Assembly (NCBI RefSeq): GCF_001651865.1
Contig: NZ_LPUX01000064.1
Span: 558,001-622,000, forward strand
Length of the DNA stretch: 64,000 nt
From: Sinorhizobium glycinis
GTDB taxonomy: Bacteria; Pseudomonadota; Alphaproteobacteria; Rhizobiales; Rhizobiaceae
Direction: 5' to 3'
Each line of letters begins with the position of its first letter. The stretch's first letter is position 1. A program made the position numbers and the translations under genes. Shown piece by piece: positions 50,906 through 59,506 of this stretch. The notes below the pieces were generated by a model. That model worked only from the letters and a program-made list of their open reading frames with translations, did not search any database and was not told the origin of the DNA.

Positions 50906-50911
50906 GACCAC

Positions 50912-51868
50912 ATGTCACCGGCTCCCAAGATCGCGATAGCCTGCCAGGGCGGAGGCAGCCATGCCGCGTTTGCGGCTGGCGTGCTGAGTGCCCTGCTGGC
51001 GCCTGAGTACCGTGATCGCTATCGGGTCGTTGCCTTAAGCGGGACGTCTGGCGGCGCCATGTGCGCCGCGCTGGTGTGGTCCGGCTTGATCCGCGGAGGG
51101 GCGGACGAGGCTAGACGCCGCCTGATGGAGTTTTGGCGCGATCTCGAGGTGCATGACATCCTTGATGCGGTGGCTAATTTCTGGGCGGTGGCGTCGGCAC
51201 GCCTCCCGGTCAGCGCCGAGATCAGCCCCTACCTATATGGTCCTGTGGCGGAGCCGCGCTTGCGCAATCTTCTCAGTCGTCACCTCGACCTAGAGTCGTT
51301 GCCGAGTGAGCCGCATCGTCGCGCGAGGCCAAAGCTCCTGATTGGGGCCACTGACATCGTTCGCGGCCTCGGAGTGGCGTTTGAGGGGGAGAGCTTGACC
51401 TATGATGAGCTGATCGCCTCGGCCGCGGTCCCCCCGCTCTTCCGGGCCGTGCAGGCGCACGGCACTCTCTTCTGGGACGGGCTCTTCAGCCGCAATCCGC
51501 CTGTGCGCGAATTCACCGAGTTGCCGGAGAGGCCAGACGAAATCTGGGTGGTGCAGATCAACCCGCAGCAGCGGAAAAGCGAGCCGCGGGCGATGCCAGA
51601 GATCATCGACCGCCGGAATGAGCTGTCTGGCAACCTGGCGCTCAGTCAGGAATTGTACTTCATTACGAAAATCAATGAGCTGATCGCCGAGTATCCCTCA
51701 CTCGGCGCACGCTACAAACCTATCAACATCCGAGTCGTCGAACTCGAGGGCGACCTGGACTATCCCTCAAAGCTGGACCGCTCCAGACCGATGATCGAGC
51801 GCCTGCTGATAGACGGTCAGGAACGCGCAGCGTGGTTTTTCGACGGGCGATCTCTGTGGCCACGCTAG
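50912..51868 (+). CDS. Patatin-like phospholipase
   Basis: 318 aa. The oxyanion-hole motif CQGGGSHAAFAAG is at residues 11-23, the nucleophile elbow GTSGG at 44-48 (Ser46), and the catalytic Asp in the WDGLFSRNPPV segment. It is probably a soluble lipid hydrolase; no signal peptide is seen. Patatins of rhizobia are sometimes linked to membrane lipid or polyhydroxybutyrate metabolism, but nothing adjacent proves that here. Confidence 0.87.
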   Translation: MSPAPKIAIACQGGGSHAAFAAGVLSALLAPEYRDRYRVVALSGTSGGAMCAALVWSGLIRGGADEARRRLMEFWRDLEVHDILDAVANFWAVASARLPVSAEISPYLYGPVAEPRLRNLLSRHLDLESLPSEPHRRARPKLLIGATDIVRGLGVAFEGESLTYDELIASAAVPPLFRAVQAHGTLFWDGLFSRNPPVREFTELPERPDEIWVVQINPQQRKSEPRAMPEIIDRRNELSGNLALSQELYFITKINELIAEYPSLGARYKPINIRVVELEGDLDYPSKLDRSRPMIERLLIDGQERAAWFFDGRSLWPR

Positions 51869-52388
51869 CGTAATAACGAGTTGTGCGGGCATCCATGTCG
51901 ATTTCTGTCGAGGTGGAACGCCTGCATCGTGGGCGCGCAGGTTTGTCAGGCCATCGAAAACTTCGAGCGCGTCGCTGATGACCCTGTCGAGCGCGGCCGC
52001 GGTATCCGCCAATCTTTTCATGTCGAGGCGAGTGTTGACGCCACATTCTGGCCGAATGCCAGCACTCGGACCTGTTTGACTTGCTCGCCAAAGAAGCAGC
52101 GCTGCCTCACGCATTGGAGGCTGACGACGATCTGAGCTAATCCACTTTGAGTAGAAAAGAACGGCGCGATAACTATCGGAACTGGGCGATAATGACAATG
52201 GCGCTCAATGGCTGTATCAATAAAAACATAATTAACGGGAAGTATTACTGTGATCCTTAACATGATTTTCGATGACAGTTAATTTTGTCCGCCGCGGAAC
52301 ACCGTCGTAACGAAGTATTTTCTAATAACTACACACACAGGAAGCGACACACGACCCGCAGTATATAGTAAGTGACAAGGAGCGGCAA
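51869..52388. other. Intergenic region with AT-rich promoter section and possible remnant
   Basis: No intact gene is supported in this 520-base stretch. Around 52060-52138 the plus strand can be read as LFDLLAKEAALPHALEADDD followed by LS and a stop, which looks protein-like but has no start or full frame; it may be the end of a decayed gene. The last 190 bases are markedly AT-rich and probably hold the promoter of the luxR-type gene. Confidence 0.4.
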
Positions 52389-53153
52389 ATGTACCTCACG
52401 AACTCGACCCTGACCAATTTTGAAGAAAACAACAAAGGCTTTCCGAAGAAAAGCAAAATTGTAATGTTAGCGAAGACCGATCTGTTCGCCGAATGTCTGA
52501 CGCAGGCGATCAGTGCGCGTTTTCAAGATCAAGAGATCGTAAGCCTTTCCGATGCCGACGGTCTCCTGGATGGCAATCTTTTAGACGTAAGCCTGGTCAT
52601 GCTCTACCGATTGCCGGCGGCAGCATTTCCATCGATCGTGAGGGCGATCCACGAGTTCCATCCGAATGCCGCTATTGGCCTGGTGGTGCAGCATGCGGAC
52701 GAGCTCGACTCCTCGATCGCGGGATTTGTCAACGAAGGCGTGGTTCACGGCGTGCTGCCCCTGAACCTCAATCTCGACGTATGCCTTGCCGCCATCGATC
52801 TCCTGATGAAGGGCGGCGAGCATTTTCCGGCCGCGTTGCTTCGGCGCCTTGCGCCGAGCGGGCTCACAGGAGGCGGACTTGTCGCGCAAAGACAGGCGTC
52901 TTCGGAAGACATCGATCTGGAACGCAAGGCCGATTATGGCCAAGGCCTCCTGACGATGCGCGAGGTCCAGATTCTGGATCTCATCTGCATGGGCACGCAG
53001 AACAAGATTATCGCCGATCGTCTCCGGCTTTCCGAAAACACAGTCAAGGTGCATGTCCGGAATATCTACAAGAAGATGAATGTGCGCAACCGGACGGAGG
53101 CGGCGTCGCGCTACTTCCGGAGCGACCCTGATCTCGCCTCGCTCCCACACTAG
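52389..53153 (+). CDS. LuxR/FixJ-type regulator with degenerate receiver domain
   Basis: 254 aa. The N-terminal region (about 20-150) aligns in layout with a receiver but lacks the acidic pair (KIVMLAKTDLF instead of a DD) and the phosphorylated Asp (SLVMLYRLP). The C-terminal GerE/LuxR helix-turn-helix (about 187-245, LTMREVQILDLICMG and NTVKVHVRNIYKKMNV) is intact. AGGAG precedes the ATG. It probably responds to a partner or ligand rather than phosphorylation. It is a single-gene unit with an AT-rich upstream region, and its targets are unknown. Confidence 0.82.
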   Translation: MYLTNSTLTNFEENNKGFPKKSKIVMLAKTDLFAECLTQAISARFQDQEIVSLSDADGLLDGNLLDVSLVMLYRLPAAAFPSIVRAIHEFHPNAAIGLVVQHADELDSSIAGFVNEGVVHGVLPLNLNLDVCLAAIDLLMKGGEHFPAALLRRLAPSGLTGGGLVAQRQASSEDIDLERKADYGQGLLTMREVQILDLICMGTQNKIIADRLRLSENTVKVHVRNIYKKMNVRNRTEAASRYFRSDPDLASLPH

Positions 53154-53166
53154 TGCGCTGCCGAGG

Positions 53167-54042
53167 CTAGCTGAGCGACAGTCGCGCCGCACACCAGTCC
53201 CAGACCGCATCCACGGCCTTTCGAGGCGATGATGACCGTTTGCGGACGAGGAAGTAATCGGGTTCGATGATTGCCGTTGCATCCGTCACCTGCACCAGCC
53301 GCCCGGCCGCAAGATCGGCCGCGACGAAAGCCCGGCACGCCAAGGCGACGCCCTGGCCGGCCAGGGCGGCATCCAGCGCCAGCGTCGTATGATTGAACAC
53401 TGCTCCGGGCAGCTTGTCGCGGCATCGCAGGAATACCGGCCAGTGGCTGTGGGCATCATGCAAAAGCGGGAGCTTCCGAAGCTGCTCGCCAGCCAGAGGA
53501 AGCGGCAAGCCTTTGACCAGATGTGGGCTTGCGACCGCGACCAGTTCCTGACGGAACAGCAATCTTGCCTCCAGCGTTGCCGGAAAAGGCTGGCGGGTCA
53601 GGCGCACCGCGATGTCCACCTGGTCGCGGTCGAAGTCGGATAGCGCTTCGGTGGCGACCGTCCTGAGCTCCACATCGGGAAGGGCGGCGTTAAGCTCTGC
53701 GAGCCGCGGGATCAACAGCTTGGCGGCGACGGTGGGGGTTACGCTGATCGTCACTGCTTCCGGCCGCGCAAGAAGCCGTCCGGTCGCCTCGCCAAGCGTA
53801 TCGAAGGCACGCGTCACATCTGCAAGATAGGCCGCGCCCTGCGGGGTCAGAGCGAGGCCGCGGGGGAAGCGCTGAAACAACATAAGGCCAAGTTGATTTT
53901 CCAACGCGCGAACCTGCTGCGCGACCGCCCCTTGCGTGACGCCCAGCTCCTCGGCGGCGGCGCGGAAATTCAGCCTGCGGCCCGAGACCTCAAAGGCCCG
54001 CAGGGCGTTCAGCGGTGGCAGCTTGCGGCGGGCTTGAATCAT
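53167..54042 (-). CDS. LysR-family regulator (GcvA-like)
   Basis: 291 aa. The winged helix is near residues 8-66 (FRAAAEELGVTQGAVAQQVR) and the substrate-binding domain covers about 95-290. It is divergent from the short-chain dehydrogenase gene; this pairing and the LysR-type palindrome at 54052-54068, just before its own start, indicate it controls the neighbour and itself. Confidence 0.88.
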   Translation of the reverse strand: MIQARRKLPPLNALRAFEVSGRRLNFRAAAEELGVTQGAVAQQVRALENQLGLMLFQRFPRGLALTPQGAAYLADVTRAFDTLGEATGRLLARPEAVTISVTPTVAAKLLIPRLAELNAALPDVELRTVATEALSDFDRDQVDIAVRLTRQPFPATLEARLLFRQELVAVASPHLVKGLPLPLAGEQLRKLPLLHDAHSHWPVFLRCRDKLPGAVFNHTTLALDAALAGQGVALACRAFVAADLAAGRLVQVTDATAIIEPDYFLVRKRSSSPRKAVDAVWDWCAARLSLS

Positions 54043-54051
54043 TGGAATGTC

Positions 54052-54068
54052 CTGTAGATTTTCTACAG
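54052..54068. promoter_or_regulatory. LysR-type operator between the lysR and SDR genes
   Basis: CTGTAGA-TTT-TCTACAG, perfect 7-base arms around 3 bases. It lies 10 bases before the lysR start and 80 before the SDR start, consistent with autorepression plus activation of the divergent gene. Confidence 0.6.
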
Positions 54069-54147
54069 TCTGGCACGTTTCTTTCTGGCGCGAAAGTCCG
54101 GCCCCTATCTGGCATACTGCCTCGAAATCCAGCTATCGGAGGCTCCA

Positions 54148-54852
54148 ATGTCTGAAGAAAAAGTCGCTCTCATCACCGCAGGCGGGTCCGGCATGGGCGC
54201 CGCGGCCGCAAGGAAACTGGCCCAGGAGGGCTATCGCATTGCCGTTCTTTCCTCGTCCGGCAAGGGAGAGGCCCTGGCAAAGGAACTGGGTGGCGTCGGT
54301 GTGACCGGCTCGAACCAGTCAAATGACGACGTGAAGCGGCTCGTGGACCTGGCGACGGAGAAATGGGGGCGGATCGACGCGCTGGTCAATTCCGCTGGCC
54401 ACGGCCCGCGCGCGCCGATCCTCGAAATTCCAGACGAGGACTGGCACAAGGGCATGGAGGTCTATTTCCTGAGCGCGGTGCGCCCGATCCGGCTGGTTAC
54501 ACCGATCATGGAGGCGCAGGGCGGCGGCAGCATCGTCAACATCTCGACGGCATGGGCCTTCGAGCCTTCCGCGATGTTCCCGACCTCCGCGGTTTTCCGG
54601 GCCGGACTGGCGAGCTTCACGAAGATCTTCGCGGACAGCTATGCGGCGAAGAACATCCGCATGAACAACGTCCTGCCCGGCTGGATCGACAGCCTGCCCG
54701 CCACCGACGAGCGGCGCGACAGCGTTCCGATGGGCCGCTACGGCACGTCCGAGGAAATCGCAGCCACCATTGCCTTCCTGCTGTCGGGTGGCGCGGGGTA
54801 TATCACCGGGCAGAACATCCGCATCGATGGGGGCCTCAGCCGTTCCCTCTGA
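54148..54852 (+). CDS. Short-chain dehydrogenase/reductase family protein lacking the Tyr-Lys catalytic pair
   Basis: 234 aa Rossmann-fold protein. The cofactor loop is TAGGSGMGAAAARKLAQEG (about 10-28), NSAGHGPRAP is the NAG-type motif, and the conserved Ser lies in VNISTAWAF. Where classical SDRs have Y-x-x-x-K, the sequence is PTSAVFRAGL: aligned from the right, Tyr becomes Ser and Lys becomes Arg. The C-terminus GYITGQNIRIDGGLSRSL is typical. It may be a non-classical reductase or a binding protein. Regulated by the divergent LysR gene. Confidence 0.82.
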   Translation: MSEEKVALITAGGSGMGAAAARKLAQEGYRIAVLSSSGKGEALAKELGGVGVTGSNQSNDDVKRLVDLATEKWGRIDALVNSAGHGPRAPILEIPDEDWHKGMEVYFLSAVRPIRLVTPIMEAQGGGSIVNISTAWAFEPSAMFPTSAVFRAGLASFTKIFADSYAAKNIRMNNVLPGWIDSLPATDERRDSVPMGRYGTSEEIAATIAFLLSGGAGYITGQNIRIDGGLSRSL

Positions 54853-55043
54853 ACCAGGCCAGCGAGACAAACCACGAAGCCGACCTCCAGGATTCGTCCT
54901 GGCGGATGAATCTTCCGCCGTTTGTGCTGCAGTTCCGAAACAGAAGGCGAGACGTCCACTGCGCTAATCGCCAATGACAGCAAAGGGTCGAGCTTAGCGT
55001 TGGGGCCGTGAGAGGCGGAAATGCCGCTGGACGATGCGCCGGG

Positions 55044-55760
55044 TTAGGCTCGCTCCATGAAATGAACTTTCATGGGCTGATCGAACACCAGGCCTCCCCC
55101 CGCACCACGGCGGGCGGATGTCAGGACCGCGCTCTTCAAACTGGAGCTGAGACGTTCGATTGCTGAAAGCCGCGACGGATCCACTGCGACAATGCGGTCG
55201 AGGAACTGCTCCGGCGAACCAAACGCCTCCGTGCGAACGTAGGTGAGCGTATTCATCAGCTTTAGATTGCCGCCCGAAAGCTGCGCTTCGATGGCTGCCT
55301 GAGCTGCCTGCCTGACAAGGGTCTCGTCGTCGACCAGGCGGAGTGCTTCGAAAAAATTACCTTCTGCCAGCGGTTCGACAACGACCAATATCCCGTCGTC
55401 GCCCAGAACCCTGACCGATTCGAGCAGCGCGATGGGCATGAGTGGTTCGGGAACGTGGTGGAGCGAATTCACCATCATCGTCACATCAAAGGACGCGGTT
55501 TCGAAGGGTAAGGCCTCGGCCGAGGCTATGGTGAACTTGCCGCGGGGCACAGTCTCCCGCGCGGTCCGGATCGCCTGCGGCTCCGGGTCGATCCCACAGA
55601 CGTCGGCGCCGGCTTCGATCAGCTCCTTTGCCAGCCTTCCGGTTCCGCAGCCAATGTCGAGTATTCGCAGGCCGGCGACCTGACGGACCGAGCGAAGGGC
55701 TGCCACTGGGCTTTCCATCATCGTGCGCTGCTCGTGTGCCGAAGTTTTGTGTGAAACCAT
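55044..55760 (-). CDS. SAM-dependent class I methyltransferase
   Basis: 238 aa. The SAM-binding motif LRILDIGCGTGRLAKELIEA is near residues 31-50, the acidic residue in VCGIDPEPQAI and the post-motif FDVTMMVNSLHHVPEPL. It resembles the UbiE/Methyltransf_11 group. The C-terminal 80 residues are not diagnostic, so the acceptor is unknown. It stands alone, with a 191-base gap from the convergent SDR gene. Confidence 0.82.
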   Translation of the reverse strand: MVSHKTSAHEQRTMMESPVAALRSVRQVAGLRILDIGCGTGRLAKELIEAGADVCGIDPEPQAIRTARETVPRGKFTIASAEALPFETASFDVTMMVNSLHHVPEPLMPIALLESVRVLGDDGILVVVEPLAEGNFFEALRLVDDETLVRQAAQAAIEAQLSGGNLKLMNTLTYVRTEAFGSPEQFLDRIVAVDPSRLSAIERLSSSLKSAVLTSARRGAGGGLVFDQPMKVHFMERA

Positions 55761-55916
55761 CTCACTCTAGATACTTGCCTGCGAGAAGAGGCTCGGACGA
55801 CTGGGCGCCGTCGACAGAACAGATCCATGACGACTGACGCAATCCATGCGCCCCTCGGGTCAGTCCGGTCGGCTTATCCAGCTTCGCGGGACGGACCGCC
55901 GTGTCGCGAACAATGC

Positions 55917-57647
55917 TCACTCCGGGAGGCCTGCGAGTCGGAGACCTTCGACGTATCGGGCAAGGAGCGCCTTGTCACGATACGGTGCGCGGGAGCTGTA
56001 TCGCTCGATCGAGAATTCTGGATTTAGCTTCAGAAGTTCGCTCGCAGCGCGACGCGCGTCTTCCAGGCGTCCAAGCTGAGCATATGTCGCGGCCAGCAAG
56101 CGGTAGGCAGATCCAAGGTCGGCCATCCTTTCCAGGAGGGACAGTGCCTCCAGATAGTTTCCGGACAGGTACTTGCTGGCCGCGATGTTCCAGAGGTACC
56201 AGTCCGGTCGACTGGGATTAAGCCGCACGGCCAGTTCCCCGATCCTGATTGCATCCTCAAGACGCCCGAGATAGCCTAGAGCATCGCAATATTCGGCGAG
56301 GAGGTCACAGTTGTTAGGAGCCAGCTCGCGGCCACGTTCGTAGCAGCCGATTGCCCTTTCCGCCTCCCCGCGCCACAGGAATACGACGCCCAGAGCCCAG
56401 TGAACGTCGGCGTCAAACGGATCGAGCTCCAGTGCTTTGGTTGCAAAAGCAAATGCACTGTCCAGGGTGGCGACCGAGTCGACGCGCTCGTTCCACTTCA
56501 ATTTCCTTATCTGGAGCCACGCGAGACCAAGGTATCCGCGCGCGTAGCCAGGATCATCGTCGATAGCGGCCTCGAACATCTCCTTCGCAAGCCTGACGTC
56601 AGCCGGATTCAGGCTTTTTTCGAGGTGTCTGCCCCGCAGGTAGAAATCGTATGCCCTCAGGGCCGTAAGCGGCTTGTTCAAGACGCGCCGGCGCTCGGCC
56701 TCCTCGATCTTGATGTTCAGCGCGGCCGGAATGGATCGAGAAAGCTCATCCTGAATGTGGAACGTATCGACGAGGTCGAAATCATACTTCTCCGCCCAGA
56801 TATGTTCGCGCCGGGCGTTCGACAGACTCGCACTGACCCTGACGCGATCGCCGAGCCGTCTCACGCTGCCGTCGAGGGTGTAATGAGTGGCCGGGAGGCG
56901 CAGTTCTGAACTGGGCAAACGAACGATCACGCTCAATCCGGAGAAGCGCGACAACGCGGCAGCAATATCCTGTGTGATTCCGGCGGCGAAGTACTCCTGG
57001 TCGGGGTCGCCGCTCAGGTTCACGAAACTCGAAACGTAGAGAAGCGTTCTGTTCAACGTGAGCGTGGGATCGCCCTGTACTTCGATCGACGGCGGCGCCA
57101 TAAAGGACACGCAACGTCTGGTTGGCACGTCTTCGTCGATGATGACATTGAAGATCCGAAGCGAACGCTCGATGTTTTTCAACGTCTGCTCTCCGGCATC
57201 CTCAAAGCGGATACCAAGGCGGTTGCCCACCGTGTCGCGCACCGACGCTGAGACTGCGACTCCGCCCGGCTTGGCGATGCTCTCGATTCGCGCCGCCACG
57301 TTTACGCCGTCACCGTAGACGTCGCCGTCTTCAAACAGGATGTCACCGATGTTTATGCCGATGCGAAACTCTATTTGCCGGTCATGGCGGACATTCGAGT
57401 TCCTCGTCCTCATCTCCCGCTGAATTTCCACCGCGCAGAGAACCGCATCTTCGACGGTGCTGAAATCTACCAGCATGCCATCGCCCATGAGCTTGATGAT
57501 GCGGCCGTGATGCAGAGCGATCTTGGCATCCAGAAGCTCTTGTCGGTGCTTCATGAGAGCCGCCAAGGTGCCCTTCTCGTCAACCCCCATCAGTTGGCTG
57601 TAGCCGACTACGTCTGAGGCCATGATCACGGAGAGTTTCTGTTCCAT
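55917..57647 (-). CDS. Class III adenylate/guanylate cyclase with C-terminal TPR repeats
   Basis: 576 aa from the ATG at 57647 (MEQKLSVIMASDVVGYSQLM), which matches the usual N-terminus; the ATG at 57692 is less likely. The cyclase domain (1-190) has ASDVVGYSQLM, LMGDGMLVDF and VYGDGVNVAARIESIAKPG. It is followed by a TolB-like region (about 205-330, DPDQEYFAAGITQDIAAALS) and TPR repeats (about 350-575). This differs from the SAM/AAA cyclase at 36226. Its catalytic metal Asp residues look intact, so cyclic nucleotide production is plausible. Confidence 0.87.
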   Translation of the reverse strand: MEQKLSVIMASDVVGYSQLMGVDEKGTLAALMKHRQELLDAKIALHHGRIIKLMGDGMLVDFSTVEDAVLCAVEIQREMRTRNSNVRHDRQIEFRIGINIGDILFEDGDVYGDGVNVAARIESIAKPGGVAVSASVRDTVGNRLGIRFEDAGEQTLKNIERSLRIFNVIIDEDVPTRRCVSFMAPPSIEVQGDPTLTLNRTLLYVSSFVNLSGDPDQEYFAAGITQDIAAALSRFSGLSVIVRLPSSELRLPATHYTLDGSVRRLGDRVRVSASLSNARREHIWAEKYDFDLVDTFHIQDELSRSIPAALNIKIEEAERRRVLNKPLTALRAYDFYLRGRHLEKSLNPADVRLAKEMFEAAIDDDPGYARGYLGLAWLQIRKLKWNERVDSVATLDSAFAFATKALELDPFDADVHWALGVVFLWRGEAERAIGCYERGRELAPNNCDLLAEYCDALGYLGRLEDAIRIGELAVRLNPSRPDWYLWNIAASKYLSGNYLEALSLLERMADLGSAYRLLAATYAQLGRLEDARRAASELLKLNPEFSIERYSSRAPYRDKALLARYVEGLRLAGLPE

Positions 57648-57716
57648 CGACGATTCCGCTCCACAACCAATTAGATAGCACATCGGCGCCACCGAGGCAT
57701 CGAGCTTGCGTTGCCA

Positions 57717-57799
57717 GATACGGGAGAGTGGTCAATCCAATGGGCGAAGCGCTCGCCCGCCTCGGTCAGCGCGACGCTGCGGGTCGTCCGGACGCCGTA
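57717..57799 (-). pseudogene. LysR-family DNA-binding domain remnant
   Basis: The minus-strand frame from 57799 reads YGVRTTRSVALTEAGERFAH and continues WIDHSP, matching the wing region of LysR proteins (RTTRSV-LTEAGERF) but lacking a few residues and any start or effector domain. Only about 28 codons remain, 70 bases upstream of the cyclase start. Confidence 0.6.
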
Positions 57800-58057
57800 A
57801 CACTTTGAAATCTTATCTTTAAGTCGGCTGCGATCTTAAGGAAACATACAGTAAGTCCAAGGGAGTATCGCGGCAGATCATAACGATCAACTAAGCCAAT
57901 TAGCGGATGCCCCTGACCCAATGTGAAGCTCATCGCCACGAATTGGCTTTGTTATGCTGATCGCAGTGCTTGCGGATCACCAACGCTGCGCGCGCGTGAC
58001 TTTGCGTCAGCCGCGAACGGCTGATCAATCATCGATTTGGTAAAGAGGTCCGAGACG
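57800..58057. other. Intergenic region upstream of the coiled-coil gene
   Basis: AT-richer sequence with no gene or strong terminator seen. It presumably carries the promoter of the gene at 58058. A near GGAAC-like hexamer (GGAAAC at about 57839) does not fit the EcfG consensus. Confidence 0.35.
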
Positions 58058-59458
58058 ATGCGCGAAGGGCCTGCATTTTCTAGCGGGGAGCGGCGAACCA
58101 CGGCCGTACCATATCGTCGCCTATGCCATGGGTCGGTCGCAACCTCGCTCGGCTTCATTCCGTTCTGCCTTATCCTGCTGCTTGGGTCTCCCGCGAGAGC
58201 TCAGTCGGCAACCGATGACGGACTTCCTGAGGACCCGGTCGGGATGCGCATTTCAGGCGCCACCACCCATGTCGGGGGCGGGCCGCCTGCGGAGCGCGCG
58301 GTGGTACCGGCGGCGACTGAGCAGTGGCAAGCCCCGGAACGCGAAACGTCCGACATAGAGGCTTTACGGCGTGCCTTGACGACCGCTCGTGCGGAGCTTG
58401 AAGCGGCGCGCGAAGAAACGCGTGCGGCGCACCAGTCCGCCCGGGAGGATGCGCTCCGGCACGAACAGGCTCTCGCTGCGGAAGGTCAGCGGGCGGCCTC
58501 CCTGGCCCAGGAACTCAAGGTGACGCGGGCCGATCTCGACGCCATGAAGGCTCGAGTGGAGGAGGTCGCGAATGCCGCCACCCGCTCTCTGACGGTGGTG
58601 CTGCTCGAAATCGAACATCTGCAGGCCAAGGCCGCCGGAGCAATCCGTTCGAAGGCCGCCGCGCTCAGAGCGCGACACGCTGTGGAGATATCTCTCGCCG
58701 ATGCGAGGCGAGCGCTTGAAGAAGAGCGGCACAGGCGTGCAGGCTACGAACGCGAGCTCGCTGTGGCCCGCCAATCGATCGTTGCCCTGGAGGCCCGCGC
58801 CAAGCCGGCAGCGGCAGAGCAGGCCGCTGCCATGCAGGCTGGAAACCTTGCCGAGGCTGCAGCAAGGCGAGCGCTTGAAGAAGAGCGGCACAGGAGTGCA
58901 GGCTACGAACGCGCGCTCGCTGTGGCCCGCCAATCGGCCGTTGCCCTGGAGGCCCGCGCCATGCTGGCAGCGGCAGAGCAGGCCGCTGTCATGCAGGCTG
59001 GAAAGCTCGCCGAGGCTGCAGCTAGGCGAGCTGGAGAAGCGCTCGCCGCGGAACGCGAGAAGGGAAGAACGCTCGCGCGCGATCTCGACACTGCGCGCCA
59101 AGAGCGCGACGCTGCAAGGCAGGAACTGGCCCGGATCTCGGCGGCTGAGCGCGAGGTCTCGGAGGATAAGCGCAACCGCGCCCTTGCCACGGAGCGTGAG
59201 GAGGATGACGTCCTCAAGGCCCGACCTCAGCGCCCCACCGCGAGCAGTGAGAATGGACCGAAGGTGCGTGCCGGCGATCGCCCCAGCGATCGTGCAAAGG
59301 CCGTTGTGCGGAAGCGCGCCCGATCGGTCCGTCAAGTCGGGTCGCTGGAATTCCGCAAGGTGGAGATCCGCAAGGCGACGCCATCGGTTCGATCGGTAAC
59401 GGTTGTGCTTCCCGAAGCGCTGCTCCCCAGGCGGCCGCCGATGCGGCGCCGCTGGTAG
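58058..59458 (+). CDS. Exported or membrane-anchored coiled-coil protein with 53-residue tandem repeat
   Basis: 466 aa from the ATG at 58058 (AGAGG upstream; a TTG at 58037 is in frame). An N-terminal hydrophobic segment (about 33-47, LGFIPFCLILLLG) ends near SPARAQS, giving a signal peptide or anchor. Residues about 95-395 are Ala/Glu/Arg-rich coiled coil. Two copies of a 53-residue unit (217-269 and 270-322, starting RRALEEERHR) arise from a 159-base tandem duplication at 58706-59023. The tail is basic. Function is not recognised; it may have a cell-envelope structural role. Confidence 0.75.
   Translation: MREGPAFSSGERRTTAVPYRRLCHGSVATSLGFIPFCLILLLGSPARAQSATDDGLPEDPVGMRISGATTHVGGGPPAERAVVPAATEQWQAPERETSDIEALRRALTTARAELEAAREETRAAHQSAREDALRHEQALAAEGQRAASLAQELKVTRADLDAMKARVEEVANAATRSLTVVLLEIEHLQAKAAGAIRSKAAALRARHAVEISLADARRALEEERHRRAGYERELAVARQSIVALEARAKPAAAEQAAAMQAGNLAEAAARRALEEERHRSAGYERALAVARQSAVALEARAMLAAAEQAAVMQAGKLAEAAARRAGEALAAEREKGRTLARDLDTARQERDAARQELARISAAEREVSEDKRNRALATEREEDDVLKARPQRPTASSENGPKVRAGDRPSDRAKAVVRKRARSVRQVGSLEFRKVEIRKATPSVRSVTVVLPEALLPRRPPMRRRW
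58706..59023 (+). repeat. 159-base tandem duplication inside the coiled-coil gene
   Basis: Two in-frame copies begin with AGGCGAGCGCTTGAAGAAGA at 58706 and 58865, and the start of a third partial copy lies at 59024. The copies differ at only a few positions, indicating a recent duplication that lengthens the coiled coil by 53 residues. Confidence 0.85.
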
Positions 59459-59506
59459 AGAAGCGGGTTTTTCGAGGGTTGCCTGGCCCAAGAGAGGGAC
59501 CGGATT

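Noticed and set aside
51767..52198. 143-codon minus-strand frame overlapping the patatin 3' end
   Set aside because: It runs antisense into the patatin gene and has no family motif; only the remnant-like segment is mentioned in the gap entry.
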